Below are positions 26,192 to 35,263 of a stretch of 64,000 bases of DNA, piece after piece (position 1 is the stretch's first letter; each line of letters opens with the position of its first letter). Under the pieces are notes generated by a model. It saw only the letters and a program-made list of their open reading frames with translations. It ran no database searches and had not been told where the DNA came from. The DNA comes from Variovorax paradoxus (lineage in GTDB: Bacteria; Pseudomonadota; Gammaproteobacteria; Burkholderiales; Burkholderiaceae_C), in contig NZ_LR743507.1 of assembly GCF_902712855.1 (NCBI RefSeq), forward strand, positions 2,280,001 through 2,344,000, given 5' to 3'. A program made the translations under genes and the position numbers.

Positions 26192-27318
26192 TGCCGGCGA
26201 AGCTCAAGGTCGGCGTCTCCATATTCATCCGCAAGGGCGAGCAGAGCCTTTGGGAGAACGGTGTCTACCAGAACTGCCTGTTCCTCGTGATGCTGTTGCT
26301 GCGCTCGCCGCGCGTGGAAAGCGCGGTGCTCGTGGCCGGCGGCGGCGACGGCGGCCCGGCGGACGCCGCCAGCTTCCTTGCAGATTCGCCGGTGCCGATC
26401 ATCGACATGGTCACCGCAGGGCAGCAGCTAGACCTCATGATCGAGATGAGTGCCCAGCTCGCCATGCCTTGGTCGGTGGCCTTTCGCGAACGCGGCGGCC
26501 GGATCGTCTCGATGCGCGTGGGCAACGACTACGTGATCGACATCGAGCGCATGATCTTCGACAAGCCGCACGGTCTGCTGATATCGGGCGCGCCCTACGA
26601 CGAGGTATGGACGATTCCCGAGTACGAGGTGTCGTGCAAACCCTATTTCGAGAGCACCTTCCGCGCGCCGGTGCGGCTCATGCCGCATCTGTGGAGTCCG
26701 ATGGTGCTGGAGCGCGCCATGGCACGTGCTCCCGACAGCCCGCGTTTTGCCTACGAGCCCGGCCGCAAGCAGTGGCGCGTGGCCATCTTCGAGCCCAACA
26801 TCTGCATGGTGAAGACATGCTTCATCCCCATGCTGGGCTGCGAGGCGGCGCACCGCGCGCAGCCGAGACTCATCGAGAAGATGTGGGTCTTCAACAGCTT
26901 CCACCTGAAGGACAAGCCGTTGTTCGTCGGCTTCGCGCAGAGCCTGGACATCGTGCAGCACGGCCTGGCCACCTTCGAAGGGCGCTTTCCCGTCTACCAG
27001 GTGATGCCCGGCAAGATCGACGCCGTGTTCGCGCACCACTGGGAGAACGCGCAGAACTACGTGTACTACGAGGCGTTGTACGGCGGCTATCCGCTGATCC
27101 ACAACTCGCACCTCATCGGCGATTGCGGCTACCGCTATCACGGCTTCGACTGCGAGGAGGGCGGCCTCGCGCTTCGGCGCGCCTTCGCCGGGCACGACGC
27201 CGACCTGCCCGCCTACCGCGAGCGAGCGCGCCGCTTCATCGCCACGCTCGATCCCGAAGGCGAGGACAACGTGCGCGCCTACACGGCGGCCATCGAGCAG
27301 CTGTATGCCCAGGCCTGA
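26188..27318 (+). CDS. DUF2827 protein, putative GT-B-type glycosyltransferase (copy 3)
   Basis: The 376-residue protein begins MMPAKLKVGVSIFIRKGEQ and has LWENGVYQNCLFLVMLLL, EPNICMVKTC (~residue 202) and AHHWENAQNYVYYE (~283), followed by GYPLIHNSHLIGDCGYRY. The start ATG overlaps the copy 2 stop (ATGATG), so the two are translationally coupled. The box spacing equals that in copies 1 and 2. The three copies are clearly diverged, which argues for separate roles (different donors, acceptors or sequential steps) rather than recent duplication. Confidence 0.8.
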   Translation: MMPAKLKVGVSIFIRKGEQSLWENGVYQNCLFLVMLLLRSPRVESAVLVAGGGDGGPADAASFLADSPVPIIDMVTAGQQLDLMIEMSAQLAMPWSVAFRERGGRIVSMRVGNDYVIDIERMIFDKPHGLLISGAPYDEVWTIPEYEVSCKPYFESTFRAPVRLMPHLWSPMVLERAMARAPDSPRFAYEPGRKQWRVAIFEPNICMVKTCFIPMLGCEAAHRAQPRLIEKMWVFNSFHLKDKPLFVGFAQSLDIVQHGLATFEGRFPVYQVMPGKIDAVFAHHWENAQNYVYYEALYGGYPLIHNSHLIGDCGYRYHGFDCEEGGLALRRAFAGHDADLPAYRERARRFIATLDPEGEDNVRAYTAAIEQLYAQA

Positions 27319-27338
27319 CACACGAGGACCGACACGCC

Positions 27339-27965
27339 ATGAACCACGCCCTTGCATTCCTTCGCTGGCTGCCCGCCGTCGTTGCATGGACTGCCAGCGG
27401 GGCGGCGTTGGCGCAAGGTGTTCTGGTGCCCTCGACAGTGCCCCTGGCACCGCAGGACACGCTGACCCGCGCCGCTACCAGCGTGGGCATCAGGCGATGC
27501 CTGCCGGCCATTTCGCGGCTGTCTTCGCTGACGGTGCAAGGCAGCCGCAGCCACGATGTGCTTCTCGACTGGGACCGCAAGCGCCCCGACACCGGCCCGA
27601 TGTTTTCCCTCATCGGCATGCAGTACCCGAACGCCGGGGTCGCCGCCTCGATCACTGCCATTCCTGACGAGGGCGGCAACTGCACCGTGTCGGCCGAACG
27701 CATTTCGGTCGCGCCTTTCACCTGCGAGAGCGTCGCGCAGCAGGAACTCGCCGGCTACCAGATGACGCGGCTGCTTCCCAACTATGCCGTGTACACCGAC
27801 GCCAGGGAGCCGACATCGTCGGTCTCTCTGATCGATTCGCCGCCGGGCTGCCTGGTCATCCGCCGCTACGTGGAATACGGCTGGCGCGATCCGGTTGCCG
27901 CCGGCGCGGCATTGCCGGCGCAGGTGCCGGTGCCACCGGTCCCAAAGGGCAGGGCGACCAGGTAA
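27339..27965 (+). CDS. Exported protein of unknown function linked to the DUF2827 pair
   Basis: The 208-residue protein has a signal peptide (MNHALAFLRWLPAVVAW onward, cut near ALAQG). The mature part contains four cysteines (RRCLPAI, GGNCTVS, FTCESV, PGCLVI), consistent with disulfides in the periplasm or outside. It ends in a proline-rich tail (PAQVPVPPVPKG). It starts 20 bp after DUF2827 copy 3 on the same strand, so it is probably the last gene of that operon. I do not recognise the family. Confidence 0.7.
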   Translation: MNHALAFLRWLPAVVAWTASGAALAQGVLVPSTVPLAPQDTLTRAATSVGIRRCLPAISRLSSLTVQGSRSHDVLLDWDRKRPDTGPMFSLIGMQYPNAGVAASITAIPDEGGNCTVSAERISVAPFTCESVAQQELAGYQMTRLLPNYAVYTDAREPTSSVSLIDSPPGCLVIRRYVEYGWRDPVAAGAALPAQVPVPPVPKGRATR

Positions 27966-28092
27966 CGCAGGTCGGCGGGTTCGTCTCCGACAGGCACGGA
28001 CGCCGTTGGCCGGCCCGCCTGGTGGGTCGCAATGTCCAAGAATGGTGTCGATCCGCGCCCCGTCGTCGCGGAAGCCTGAAAGGAGACGCACC

Positions 28093-30363
28093 ATGCCGCT
28101 GGCGACCCTCATCGGCCGATGGGCCATGCAGCCATTTTCGAAGGCGCTGCCGCCGCTCGGCGATACCGAGCGCGCCGCGCTGGAGGCCGGCACGGTCGGC
28201 TTCGAGGGGCGCCTGTTCTCGGGCAATCCTGATTTCGACGTTCTCTCCGGCATGGGGCCGAACCGGCTCGACGCACGCGAACTGGCCTTCCTCGATCGCG
28301 AAGTGCGCGAACTGTGCCGCATGCTCGACGACCACGCCATCGACGAGGCGCGCGACCTGCCGCCCGAGGTGTGGCGCTACCTGCGGGAGAAGCGCTTCTT
28401 CGGGATGATCATTCCCGAGGAGTTCGGCGGGCTGGGCTTCGGCCATCACGCGCACGCCACGGTCGTGGCGCGCATCGCAACGGTCAACACCGCCACCGCC
28501 GTCACCGTGATGGTGCCCAACTCCCTCGGTCCGGCCGAACTGCTGCTGCGCTACGGCACCGACGCGCAGAAGGCGCACTACCTGCCGCGCCTGGCCGACG
28601 GCCGCGAGCTGCCCTGTTTCGGCCTCACATCGCCGTATGCGGGCTCGGATGCGGCGTCGATTCCCGACCGCGGCGTGCTGGTCGAGCGCGAGTTCGATGG
28701 CCGCATGACGCGCGGATTCCTGGTCGATTTCGACAAGCGCTACATCACGCTCGCGCCCGTGGCCACGGTGGTCGGCCTGGCCTTCCATGCCGTCGACGAG
28801 AGCCGGCCCGAAGGCCAGCGCGACCTCGGCATCACCTGCGCGCTGATCCCCGTACCGCACGAGGGCATGGACATCGGCCGCCGCCACCGGCCGATGGACA
28901 GTGCCTTCATGAACGGCCCGATCCACGGCCGGCAGGTGTTCGTGCCGATGGACTGGATCATCGGTGGAGAGAAGCAGGTGGGCCAAGGCTGGCGCATGCT
29001 GATGGAATGCCTGGCCGCGGGCCGCGCGATTTCGCTGCCGGCGCTGGGCTCGGCCATGCAGCAGACCGCGCTGTACGTGAGCAACGGCTATGGACAGATC
29101 CGTGAGCAGTTCGGCATGCCGGTGGGCAAGTTCCATGCGGTGGCGGGGCTGGTCGCGCAGATGTCGGCCGAGCTCTACGCCAGCGATGCGGCCCGCCGCT
29201 TCACCGCGGCCGCCCTCGACAAGGGAGAGCGGCCCAGCGTGGCCAGCGCCATCCTCAAAGTGCAGCTCACCGAGGCGGGGCGCCGCGCGGTCAACCACGC
29301 CATGGACATCCTCGGCGGCAAGGGCATCATCTACGGCCCGTCGAACCTGCTGGGCGTGTCGTACCGGCAGGCGCCGATCGCCATCACCGTGGAGGGCGCG
29401 AACATCCTGACGCGCGCGCTGATCGTGTTCGGCCAGGGTGCGGTGCGCTGCCATCCGCATGTGCTCGACGAGATGGCCGCCGTGCAGGCGAAGGACGAGA
29501 CTGCGCTGGGTCGCGCCCTCATCGCGCACGGCAAGCACGTGGCGGCCAACCTGTGGCACAGCGTGTTCGGCGCGCCGGTGCTCGGCGAGCCGCCCAAGGA
29601 GCTGGAGCACGAGGCTCGGCTGCTCGCGCGCATGAGCGCCAAGTACGCCCTGACCGCCGATCTTGCGATGGGCATGCTCGGCGGCAAGCTCAAGCGCATG
29701 GAGCTGCTGTCGGCGCGGCTGGGCGACGTGCTCGCGCACCTGTACCTGGCCAGCTCGTGCATCTGGCGCTACGGCGTCGATGCGGCGCCCGAACTGCTGC
29801 CGTTCGCGCGCGCGGCGATCCGGGTGCAGCTCGACGAGGCCGGCAAGATCCTGCGCGACCTCTATGCCAACCTGCCGGCGCCGGGCCGGCGCCTGGTCGG
29901 CGCGCTGGTGCTGCGCCGCACCTCGCACCTGGCGCCGTTGCGCGACGTGCAGTTGCTCGAGCTGTCGGAACTGCTGCGCAGCAACCCGCGCATCGTCGAA
30001 CGCCTGGCGCCCGACCTCAGCGAGCCCGCGGCCGGCGGGCTGCGCGACCTGATGCATGCGATGGAACTCGGCGCCCGGCTCGGCGGCACGACCGCCGAAC
30101 TCAACAAGGTACTGCGCCGCACGAATTCCCTCGAGGAGGCCGCGCGCTCGGCGCCCGACCCCGCGCTGGCGCTGGCTTATCTGAAGGCCGCCGACAAGGT
30201 GATCCAGGTGGACGACTTCGAAGGTCCGCCGCGCGGCGCGGACGGCAGGGCCGACCTCAATCCGCGCGAGACGGCTGCACGGACTGCGCCAGCGCCGTCA
30301 GCGCAGCCGCCGTCTGCTCATCGGCCGGAAAGAACGACTCCACCGCGAGTTCCTGCAATGTGA
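28093..30363 (+). CDS. fadE: FadE-type acyl-CoA dehydrogenase with DUF1974 domain
   Basis: FadE catalyses the first oxidation of fatty acyl-CoA in beta-oxidation using FAD. The 756-residue protein has the acyl-CoA dehydrogenase core (FFGMIIPEEFGGLGFG, GLTSPYAGSDAASIPD, MDILGGKGIIYGPSNLLG, TVEGANILTRALIVFGQGA) and a C-terminal DUF1974-like helical region to about residue 715. AGGAG precedes the ATG. The last ~35 residues are Pro/Ala/Arg-rich and unlike the family; this segment overlaps the 3' end of the convergent XRE gene by 107 bp, so the reading frame has probably run on past an ancestral stop. Confidence 0.9.
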   Translation: MPLATLIGRWAMQPFSKALPPLGDTERAALEAGTVGFEGRLFSGNPDFDVLSGMGPNRLDARELAFLDREVRELCRMLDDHAIDEARDLPPEVWRYLREKRFFGMIIPEEFGGLGFGHHAHATVVARIATVNTATAVTVMVPNSLGPAELLLRYGTDAQKAHYLPRLADGRELPCFGLTSPYAGSDAASIPDRGVLVEREFDGRMTRGFLVDFDKRYITLAPVATVVGLAFHAVDESRPEGQRDLGITCALIPVPHEGMDIGRRHRPMDSAFMNGPIHGRQVFVPMDWIIGGEKQVGQGWRMLMECLAAGRAISLPALGSAMQQTALYVSNGYGQIREQFGMPVGKFHAVAGLVAQMSAELYASDAARRFTAAALDKGERPSVASAILKVQLTEAGRRAVNHAMDILGGKGIIYGPSNLLGVSYRQAPIAITVEGANILTRALIVFGQGAVRCHPHVLDEMAAVQAKDETALGRALIAHGKHVAANLWHSVFGAPVLGEPPKELEHEARLLARMSAKYALTADLAMGMLGGKLKRMELLSARLGDVLAHLYLASSCIWRYGVDAAPELLPFARAAIRVQLDEAGKILRDLYANLPAPGRRLVGALVLRRTSHLAPLRDVQLLELSELLRSNPRIVERLAPDLSEPAAGGLRDLMHAMELGARLGGTTAELNKVLRRTNSLEEAARSAPDPALALAYLKAADKVIQVDDFEGPPRGADGRADLNPRETAARTAPAPSAQPPSAHRPERTTPPRVPAM

Positions 30364-31114
30364 CATCCACCGGCGTGCCGAAGATCGTGATGGTGCTGAT
30401 GAAGCTCAGCACGCCGCCCGGCATCACCACCTGGAACGGCACGGCCACCGCCGACAGCGCGGTGTCGAGCGGCGGCGCGTCGTGGCTCACGGCCGGCGCG
30501 GGGTAGGCCGCCAGTTCGTCGTGCAGCGACTGCAGCGTTGCGTCGCCGGTGGCGGCGATCTGCTGCTGCAGCCGTTCGAGCAGGTGGGTGCGCCATTGCG
30601 CGAGGTTCGCGATGCGCGGGGCCACGCCGTCGGGGTGCAGGCTCAGGCGCAGCACGTTGATCGGCGGCTTGAGCAGTTCGGGCGCGGCGCCTTCCATCAG
30701 CAGCGGCACCAGCGCGTTGTGCGCCACCAGGTTCCAGTGGCGGTCCACGGCCAGCGCGGGAAAGGGTTCGTGTCCCTTGAGCACGAGGTCGATGGCGCGG
30801 CGCGCCGATGCCATCGCCGGATCGTCGAGCGATCGCTGGCGGTACATGGGCGCGAAGCCCGCGGCCACCAGAAGCGCGTTGCGCTCTCGCAGCGGTACCT
30901 CCAGCCGCTCGGCCAGCCGCAGCACCATCTCGCGGCTGGGCGCGGCCCGTCCGGTTTCCACATAGCTCAGGTGCCGGGTCGAGACCTCGGCCTCCTGCGC
31001 CAGGTCGAGCTGGCTCAGGCGTCGATGGGTGCGCCAGTGCCGCAGGTGGGCGCCGAACGGGTCGCGCGCGCCGGGCTGGCCGGCCTTGGACGTGTGGGGG
31101 CGAGGGGTGTTCAT
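30257..31114 (-). CDS. XRE-family regulator with MmyB-like ligand-binding domain
   Basis: The 285-residue protein has an N-terminal XRE helix-turn-helix (residues ~20-80, LRHWRTHRRLSQLDLAQEAE then STRHLSYVETGRAAPSREMV) and a MmyB-like C-terminal domain (PMYRQRSLDDPAM, PFPALAVDRHWNLVAHN). Such proteins are thought to bind small hydrophobic ligands such as fatty acids. It is divergent from a small membrane protein at 31247, its likeliest target. Its 3' end overlaps the fadE 3' end tail to tail. Confidence 0.88.
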   Translation of the reverse strand: MNTPRPHTSKAGQPGARDPFGAHLRHWRTHRRLSQLDLAQEAEVSTRHLSYVETGRAAPSREMVLRLAERLEVPLRERNALLVAAGFAPMYRQRSLDDPAMASARRAIDLVLKGHEPFPALAVDRHWNLVAHNALVPLLMEGAAPELLKPPINVLRLSLHPDGVAPRIANLAQWRTHLLERLQQQIAATGDATLQSLHDELAAYPAPAVSHDAPPLDTALSAVAVPFQVVMPGGVLSFISTITIFGTPVDVTLQELAVESFFPADEQTAAALTALAQSVQPSRAD

Positions 31115-31246
31115 GGAGCCGCATTCTGGCGCGGCGGCGTCGTGCCGCCATGACCTCCGAGGTCATCGACGCCATGCCCGTCGGGCGGAATCATGGGCTC
31201 CAACGCGGCAGGACAGGCTTGCGGCGTACCACCCAAGGAGATTCGC

Positions 31247-31660
31247 ATGTCCGTCTTCGCATCCCCCCGCTTCCTGCCCAACGTCATGTGGGCCGACGCC
31301 GCCTCCTGCGCCGCGACCGGCGCGCTGCAGTTGGCCTTCACCGGTGCGCTGGCCGCGCTCACCGGACTGCCTGCGCCGCTGCTTGCAGGCACAGGCGTGT
31401 TCCTGCTGGCGTATGCGGCCGTCGCCGCGCTCATGGCCAGCCGCCGGACTCCGCCGCGCACGCTGATCGGCCTGGTGGTGTCCGGAAATTTCGGCTGGGC
31501 TGCGGCCTGCATCGCGCTGCTGGTGAGCGGCCTGTTCCCGGTCACCGCGATCGGCGTGGCCTGGGTGCTGGCACAGGCGGTGTGCGTGATCGTGCTGGCC
31601 GAGCTGCAATGGACCGGCCTGCGCCGCACCCGCGCCGCCGTCCGGATGGCCCTCGCCTGA
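31247..31660 (+). CDS. Small integral membrane protein of unknown function
   Basis: The 137-residue protein has about four transmembrane helices (around GALQLAFTGALAALTGL, LLAGTGVFLLAYAAVAAL, GWAAACIALLVSGLF and AIGVAWVLAQAVCVIVLAEL). AAGGAG lies 7 bp before the ATG. It is divergent from the XRE/MmyB regulator, a common arrangement in which the regulator represses its neighbour. No function can be read from the sequence. Confidence 0.8.
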   Translation: MSVFASPRFLPNVMWADAASCAATGALQLAFTGALAALTGLPAPLLAGTGVFLLAYAAVAALMASRRTPPRTLIGLVVSGNFGWAAACIALLVSGLFPVTAIGVAWVLAQAVCVIVLAELQWTGLRRTRAAVRMALA

Positions 31661-31684
31661 AAGACCCTGCGGCTCATTCGGGAA

Positions 31685-31775
31685 ACACCGTGGAACCGGC
31701 TCCGCCGGGCCACCGGTGTTGCCCCCGGCAGGGGGAGGGAGAAGCGACACGGAGTGCGCGCAGCCTGGGGGCGAG
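31685..31775 (+). repeat. Intergenic repeat, copy A
   Basis: The segment ACACCG-GGAACCGGCT-GCCGGGCC ... CTGCCCCCGG-like ... GAAGCGACAC-GAGTGCGC-AGCC-GGGG recurs at 52148-52235 with the same order of blocks. It is non-coding and lies between a small membrane-protein gene and acnA. Confidence 0.65.
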
Positions 31776-31853
31776 CCAGTTCCCCGACTACAACGGCTGA
31801 CATTGTTCCCCGCTATCCTTGAGAGGCTTCCACGAACATACAGGAGTCTCCCT

Positions 31854-34730
31854 ATGGCCAAAGCACCGGCTCACGCCTTTGCGCCCACCCTCAAGACCTT
31901 CAAGACCGCATCGGGCAAGTCCGGCAAATACTGGTCGCTGAAGGAGCTGGCCAAGCAATACCCGTCCATCGACCGGCTGCCGGTTTCCATCCGCATCGTG
32001 CTCGAGTCGGTGCTGCGCAATTGCGATGGCCAGAAGGTCACGGCCAAGCACGTCGAGGAACTGGCCCACTGGGCGCCGAATGCCGAGCGCGTCGACGAGA
32101 TCCCCTTCGTCGTCACCCGCGTGGTGCTGCAGGACTTCACCGGCGTGCCGCTGCTGGCCGACCTGGCCGCCATGCGCAGCGTGGCCCAGAAGCTGGGCAA
32201 GTCGCCCAAGACCATCGAGCCGCTGGTGCCCGTCGACCTGGTGGTCGACCACTCGGTGATGGTCGACTACTACGGCACGCCCAAGGCGCTCGACCTGAAC
32301 ATGAAGCTGGAGTTCCAGCGCAACAACGAGCGCTACCAGTTCATGAAGTGGGGCATGCAGGCCTTCGACACCTTCCGCGTCGTGCCCCCGGGCTTCGGCA
32401 TCGTGCACCAGGTGAACCTCGAGTACTTCGCGCGCGGCGTCTACACCAGCCCGAACGACAAGGCCGACGTGCCCGTCTACTACCCCGACTCGCTGGTGGG
32501 CACCGACAGCCACACCACCATGATCAACGGCGTGGGCGTGGTCGGCTGGGGCGTGGGCGGCATCGAGGCCGAGGCGGCCATGCTGGGCCAGCCCGTGTAC
32601 ATGCTGACGCCCGACGTGGTGGGCTTCGAGCTCACCGGCAAGTTGCGCGAGGGCGTCACCGCCACCGACCTGGTGCTGTACGTCACCGCCATCCTGCGCG
32701 CCGAGAAGGTGGTGGGCAAGTTCGTCGAGTTCTTCGGCCCGGGCGCCGCGTCCATCGCCGTGCCCGACCGCGCGACCATCGGCAACATGGCGCCCGAGTA
32801 CGGTGCGACCATGGGCTTCTTCCCGGTCGACGACATGACCGTGGCCTACTTCGAAGGCACCGGCCGCACCAAGGAAGAGGTCGAGCGCTTCGCCGCGTAC
32901 TACAAGGCGCAGGGCCTGTTCGGCATGCCGAACCCCGGCGACATCGACTACACCAAGATCGTGCGCCTCGACCTGGGCACCGTGTCGCCCAGCCTCGCCG
33001 GCCCGAAGCGCCCGCAGGACCGCATCGACCTGGGCCACCTGTCGACCAAATTCTCGGAGCTCTACAGCAAGCCCAACGATGCCAACGGCTTCAACCAGCC
33101 GGCCGACAAGCTCAAGCTGCGCTATCCGCTGGCCGTGGCCGGCCAGGGCAGCGACGAAGAAGCCGCGGCGCCGCCGGCCGGGTCGCCCCGCGACCTCGAG
33201 GAGATGGTGGCCAACCGCTCGACCAAGGCCGCTGCGCACGTGAGCGCCACCGCACCCACGGCGCCGAAGGGCAAGACGGGCGAGGTCACCATCGGCAACG
33301 GCGACGTGCTGATCGCGGCCATCACCTCGTGCACCAACACCTCCAATCCCAGCGTGATGCTGGCCGCCGGCCTGCTGGCCAAGAAGGCGGTGGAAGCCGG
33401 CCTCACGGTCAAGCCGCACGTCAAGACCTCGCTGGCCCCGGGCTCGCGCATCGTCACCGAATACCTCGAGAAGGCGGGGCTGCTGCCTTATCTCGAGAAG
33501 CTGGGCTTCTACCTGGCCGGCTACGGCTGCACCACCTGCATCGGCAATGCCGGCGACCTGACGCCCGAGATCAACGAGGCGATCACCAGGAACGACCTGA
33601 TCGGCGCGGCCGTGCTCTCGGGCAACCGCAACTTCGAGGCGCGCATCCACCCGAACCTGAAGGCCAACTTCCTGGCCTCGCCGCCGCTGGTGGTGGCCTT
33701 CGCCATTGCAGGCAACGTCATGACCGACCTCATGACCGAGCCGGTGGGCAAGGGCAAGAACGGCAAGGACGTGTACCTGGGCGACATCTGGCCAACGCCG
33801 AAGGAAATCGACGAGAACCTGCGCTACGCGATGAACGCCAAGTCGTTCCGCGCGAACTACGACAAGGTCAAGACCGATCCGGGCAAGTTCTGGAGCAGCA
33901 TCAAGGGCACTGACGGCCAGGTGTACGACTGGCCCACTTCCACCTATATCGCCGAGCCGCCGTTCTTCGAAGGCTTCAAGATGAAGCCGCATGCGTCGGA
34001 CGCAGGCTTCAAGGGCGCAAGAATCATGGCGCTGTTCGGCGACTCGATCACCACCGATCACATCTCGCCGGCCGGCTCGATCAAGGAAAGCTCGCCCGCG
34101 GGCATCTGGCTGAAGGCGCACGGCGTGGCCAAGGCCGACTTCAACAGCTACGGCTCGCGCCGCGGCAACCATGACGTGATGATGCGCGGCACCTTCGCCA
34201 ACGTGCGCATCAAGAACCTCATGATTCCGCCGGACGCCAACGGCACGCAGGAAGAGGGCGGCGTCACGCGCTTCCAGCCGGGCAACGAGAAGATGTTCAT
34301 CTACGACGCCGCCATGAAATACATGGCGCAGGGCGTCCCGACCGTGGTGTTCGGCGGCGAGGAGTACGGCACCGGCTCATCGCGCGACTGGGCCGCGAAG
34401 GGCACGCAGCTGCTGGGCATCAAGGCCGTGGTGGCACGCAGCTTCGAGCGCATCCACCGCGCGAACCTGGTCGGCATGGGCGTGCTGCCGCTGCAGTTCC
34501 GCGGCGCCGACTCGTGGCAGACGCTGGGGCTCACCGGCGACGAGAAGATCGACGTGGTCATCGGCAGCGAGCTGAAGCCGCAGATGGACGTGAAGCTGGT
34601 CGTGCACCGCCCTGACGGCACGCACCAGGAAGTCACGGTCCGCCTTCGCATCGACACGCCGATCGAGGTCGACTACTACAAGCACGGCGGCATCCTGCCC
34701 TTCGTGTTGCGGCAGCTCCTCGCGGCCTGA
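31854..34730 (+). CDS. acnA: Aconitate hydratase A
   Basis: AcnA is a monomeric 4Fe-4S enzyme interconverting citrate and isocitrate. The 958-residue protein has DSHTTMINGVGVVGWGVGG, ITSCTNTSNPSVMLAAGLL, GCTTCIGNAGDL (cluster cysteines) and the swivel-domain GGEEYGTGSSRDWAAKG. CAGGAG precedes the ATG. It is longer than the ~890-residue E. coli protein; most of the excess is a low-complexity Ala/Pro/Lys insertion at about residues 430-476. The window thus holds both aconitases. AcnA is often stress- or iron-responsive, but no control site is evident here. Confidence 0.97.
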   Translation: MAKAPAHAFAPTLKTFKTASGKSGKYWSLKELAKQYPSIDRLPVSIRIVLESVLRNCDGQKVTAKHVEELAHWAPNAERVDEIPFVVTRVVLQDFTGVPLLADLAAMRSVAQKLGKSPKTIEPLVPVDLVVDHSVMVDYYGTPKALDLNMKLEFQRNNERYQFMKWGMQAFDTFRVVPPGFGIVHQVNLEYFARGVYTSPNDKADVPVYYPDSLVGTDSHTTMINGVGVVGWGVGGIEAEAAMLGQPVYMLTPDVVGFELTGKLREGVTATDLVLYVTAILRAEKVVGKFVEFFGPGAASIAVPDRATIGNMAPEYGATMGFFPVDDMTVAYFEGTGRTKEEVERFAAYYKAQGLFGMPNPGDIDYTKIVRLDLGTVSPSLAGPKRPQDRIDLGHLSTKFSELYSKPNDANGFNQPADKLKLRYPLAVAGQGSDEEAAAPPAGSPRDLEEMVANRSTKAAAHVSATAPTAPKGKTGEVTIGNGDVLIAAITSCTNTSNPSVMLAAGLLAKKAVEAGLTVKPHVKTSLAPGSRIVTEYLEKAGLLPYLEKLGFYLAGYGCTTCIGNAGDLTPEINEAITRNDLIGAAVLSGNRNFEARIHPNLKANFLASPPLVVAFAIAGNVMTDLMTEPVGKGKNGKDVYLGDIWPTPKEIDENLRYAMNAKSFRANYDKVKTDPGKFWSSIKGTDGQVYDWPTSTYIAEPPFFEGFKMKPHASDAGFKGARIMALFGDSITTDHISPAGSIKESSPAGIWLKAHGVAKADFNSYGSRRGNHDVMMRGTFANVRIKNLMIPPDANGTQEEGGVTRFQPGNEKMFIYDAAMKYMAQGVPTVVFGGEEYGTGSSRDWAAKGTQLLGIKAVVARSFERIHRANLVGMGVLPLQFRGADSWQTLGLTGDEKIDVVIGSELKPQMDVKLVVHRPDGTHQEVTVRLRIDTPIEVDYYKHGGILPFVLRQLLAA

Positions 34731-34734
34731 CGCC

Positions 34735-35196
34735 GTGACACGGGTCGGACTCATCTCCGACACGCACGGCCTGCTGCGACCGCAGGCCGTCTCGGCCCTT
34801 CGGGGCTGCGACTTCATCGTGCACGGCGGGGACATCGGCAATGCCGGCATCCTCGACGCGCTGCGCGAAATGGCGCCGCTGACCGTGGTGCGCGGCAACA
34901 ACGACCGCGAGGCATGGGCCGACGGCATCGCCGAGACCGAACTCGTCGCCTTCGGCGGCGTGCGTCTCTATGCCATCCATGACCTGTCGCAGCTCGACAT
35001 CGACCCGCAGCGCGCGGGCGTGCGCGTGGTGGTGTCGGGGCATTCGCACAAGCCGAAGATCGAGGAGCGCGGCGGCGTGCTTTACATCAACCCCGGCAGT
35101 GCGGGGCCACGCCGCTTCAGCCTGCCGATCGCCGTGGCCGAACTGCTGATCGACGGCGACGCGGTCGGCGCGCGCATCGTCGAACTCCCTGTCTGA
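34735..35196 (+). CDS. YfcE/MJ0936-type metallophosphoesterase
   Basis: The 153-residue protein is a calcineurin-like phosphodiesterase with the metal-binding motifs LISDTHG (residues 6-12), GGDIGNAG, VVRGNND and SGHSHKP followed by NPGS. Members hydrolyse phosphodiesters; the physiological substrate is not known. It starts with GTG only 4 bp after the acnA stop and is probably co-transcribed with it. Confidence 0.9.
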   Translation: MTRVGLISDTHGLLRPQAVSALRGCDFIVHGGDIGNAGILDALREMAPLTVVRGNNDREAWADGIAETELVAFGGVRLYAIHDLSQLDIDPQRAGVRVVVSGHSHKPKIEERGGVLYINPGSAGPRRFSLPIAVAELLIDGDAVGARIVELPV

Positions 35197-35263
35197 ACGG
35201 TGCCGCGCCCCCGGCGAACGGCCGGGGCAGCCCATCATTACCATTCGGCAATCCAAAGCCCCC

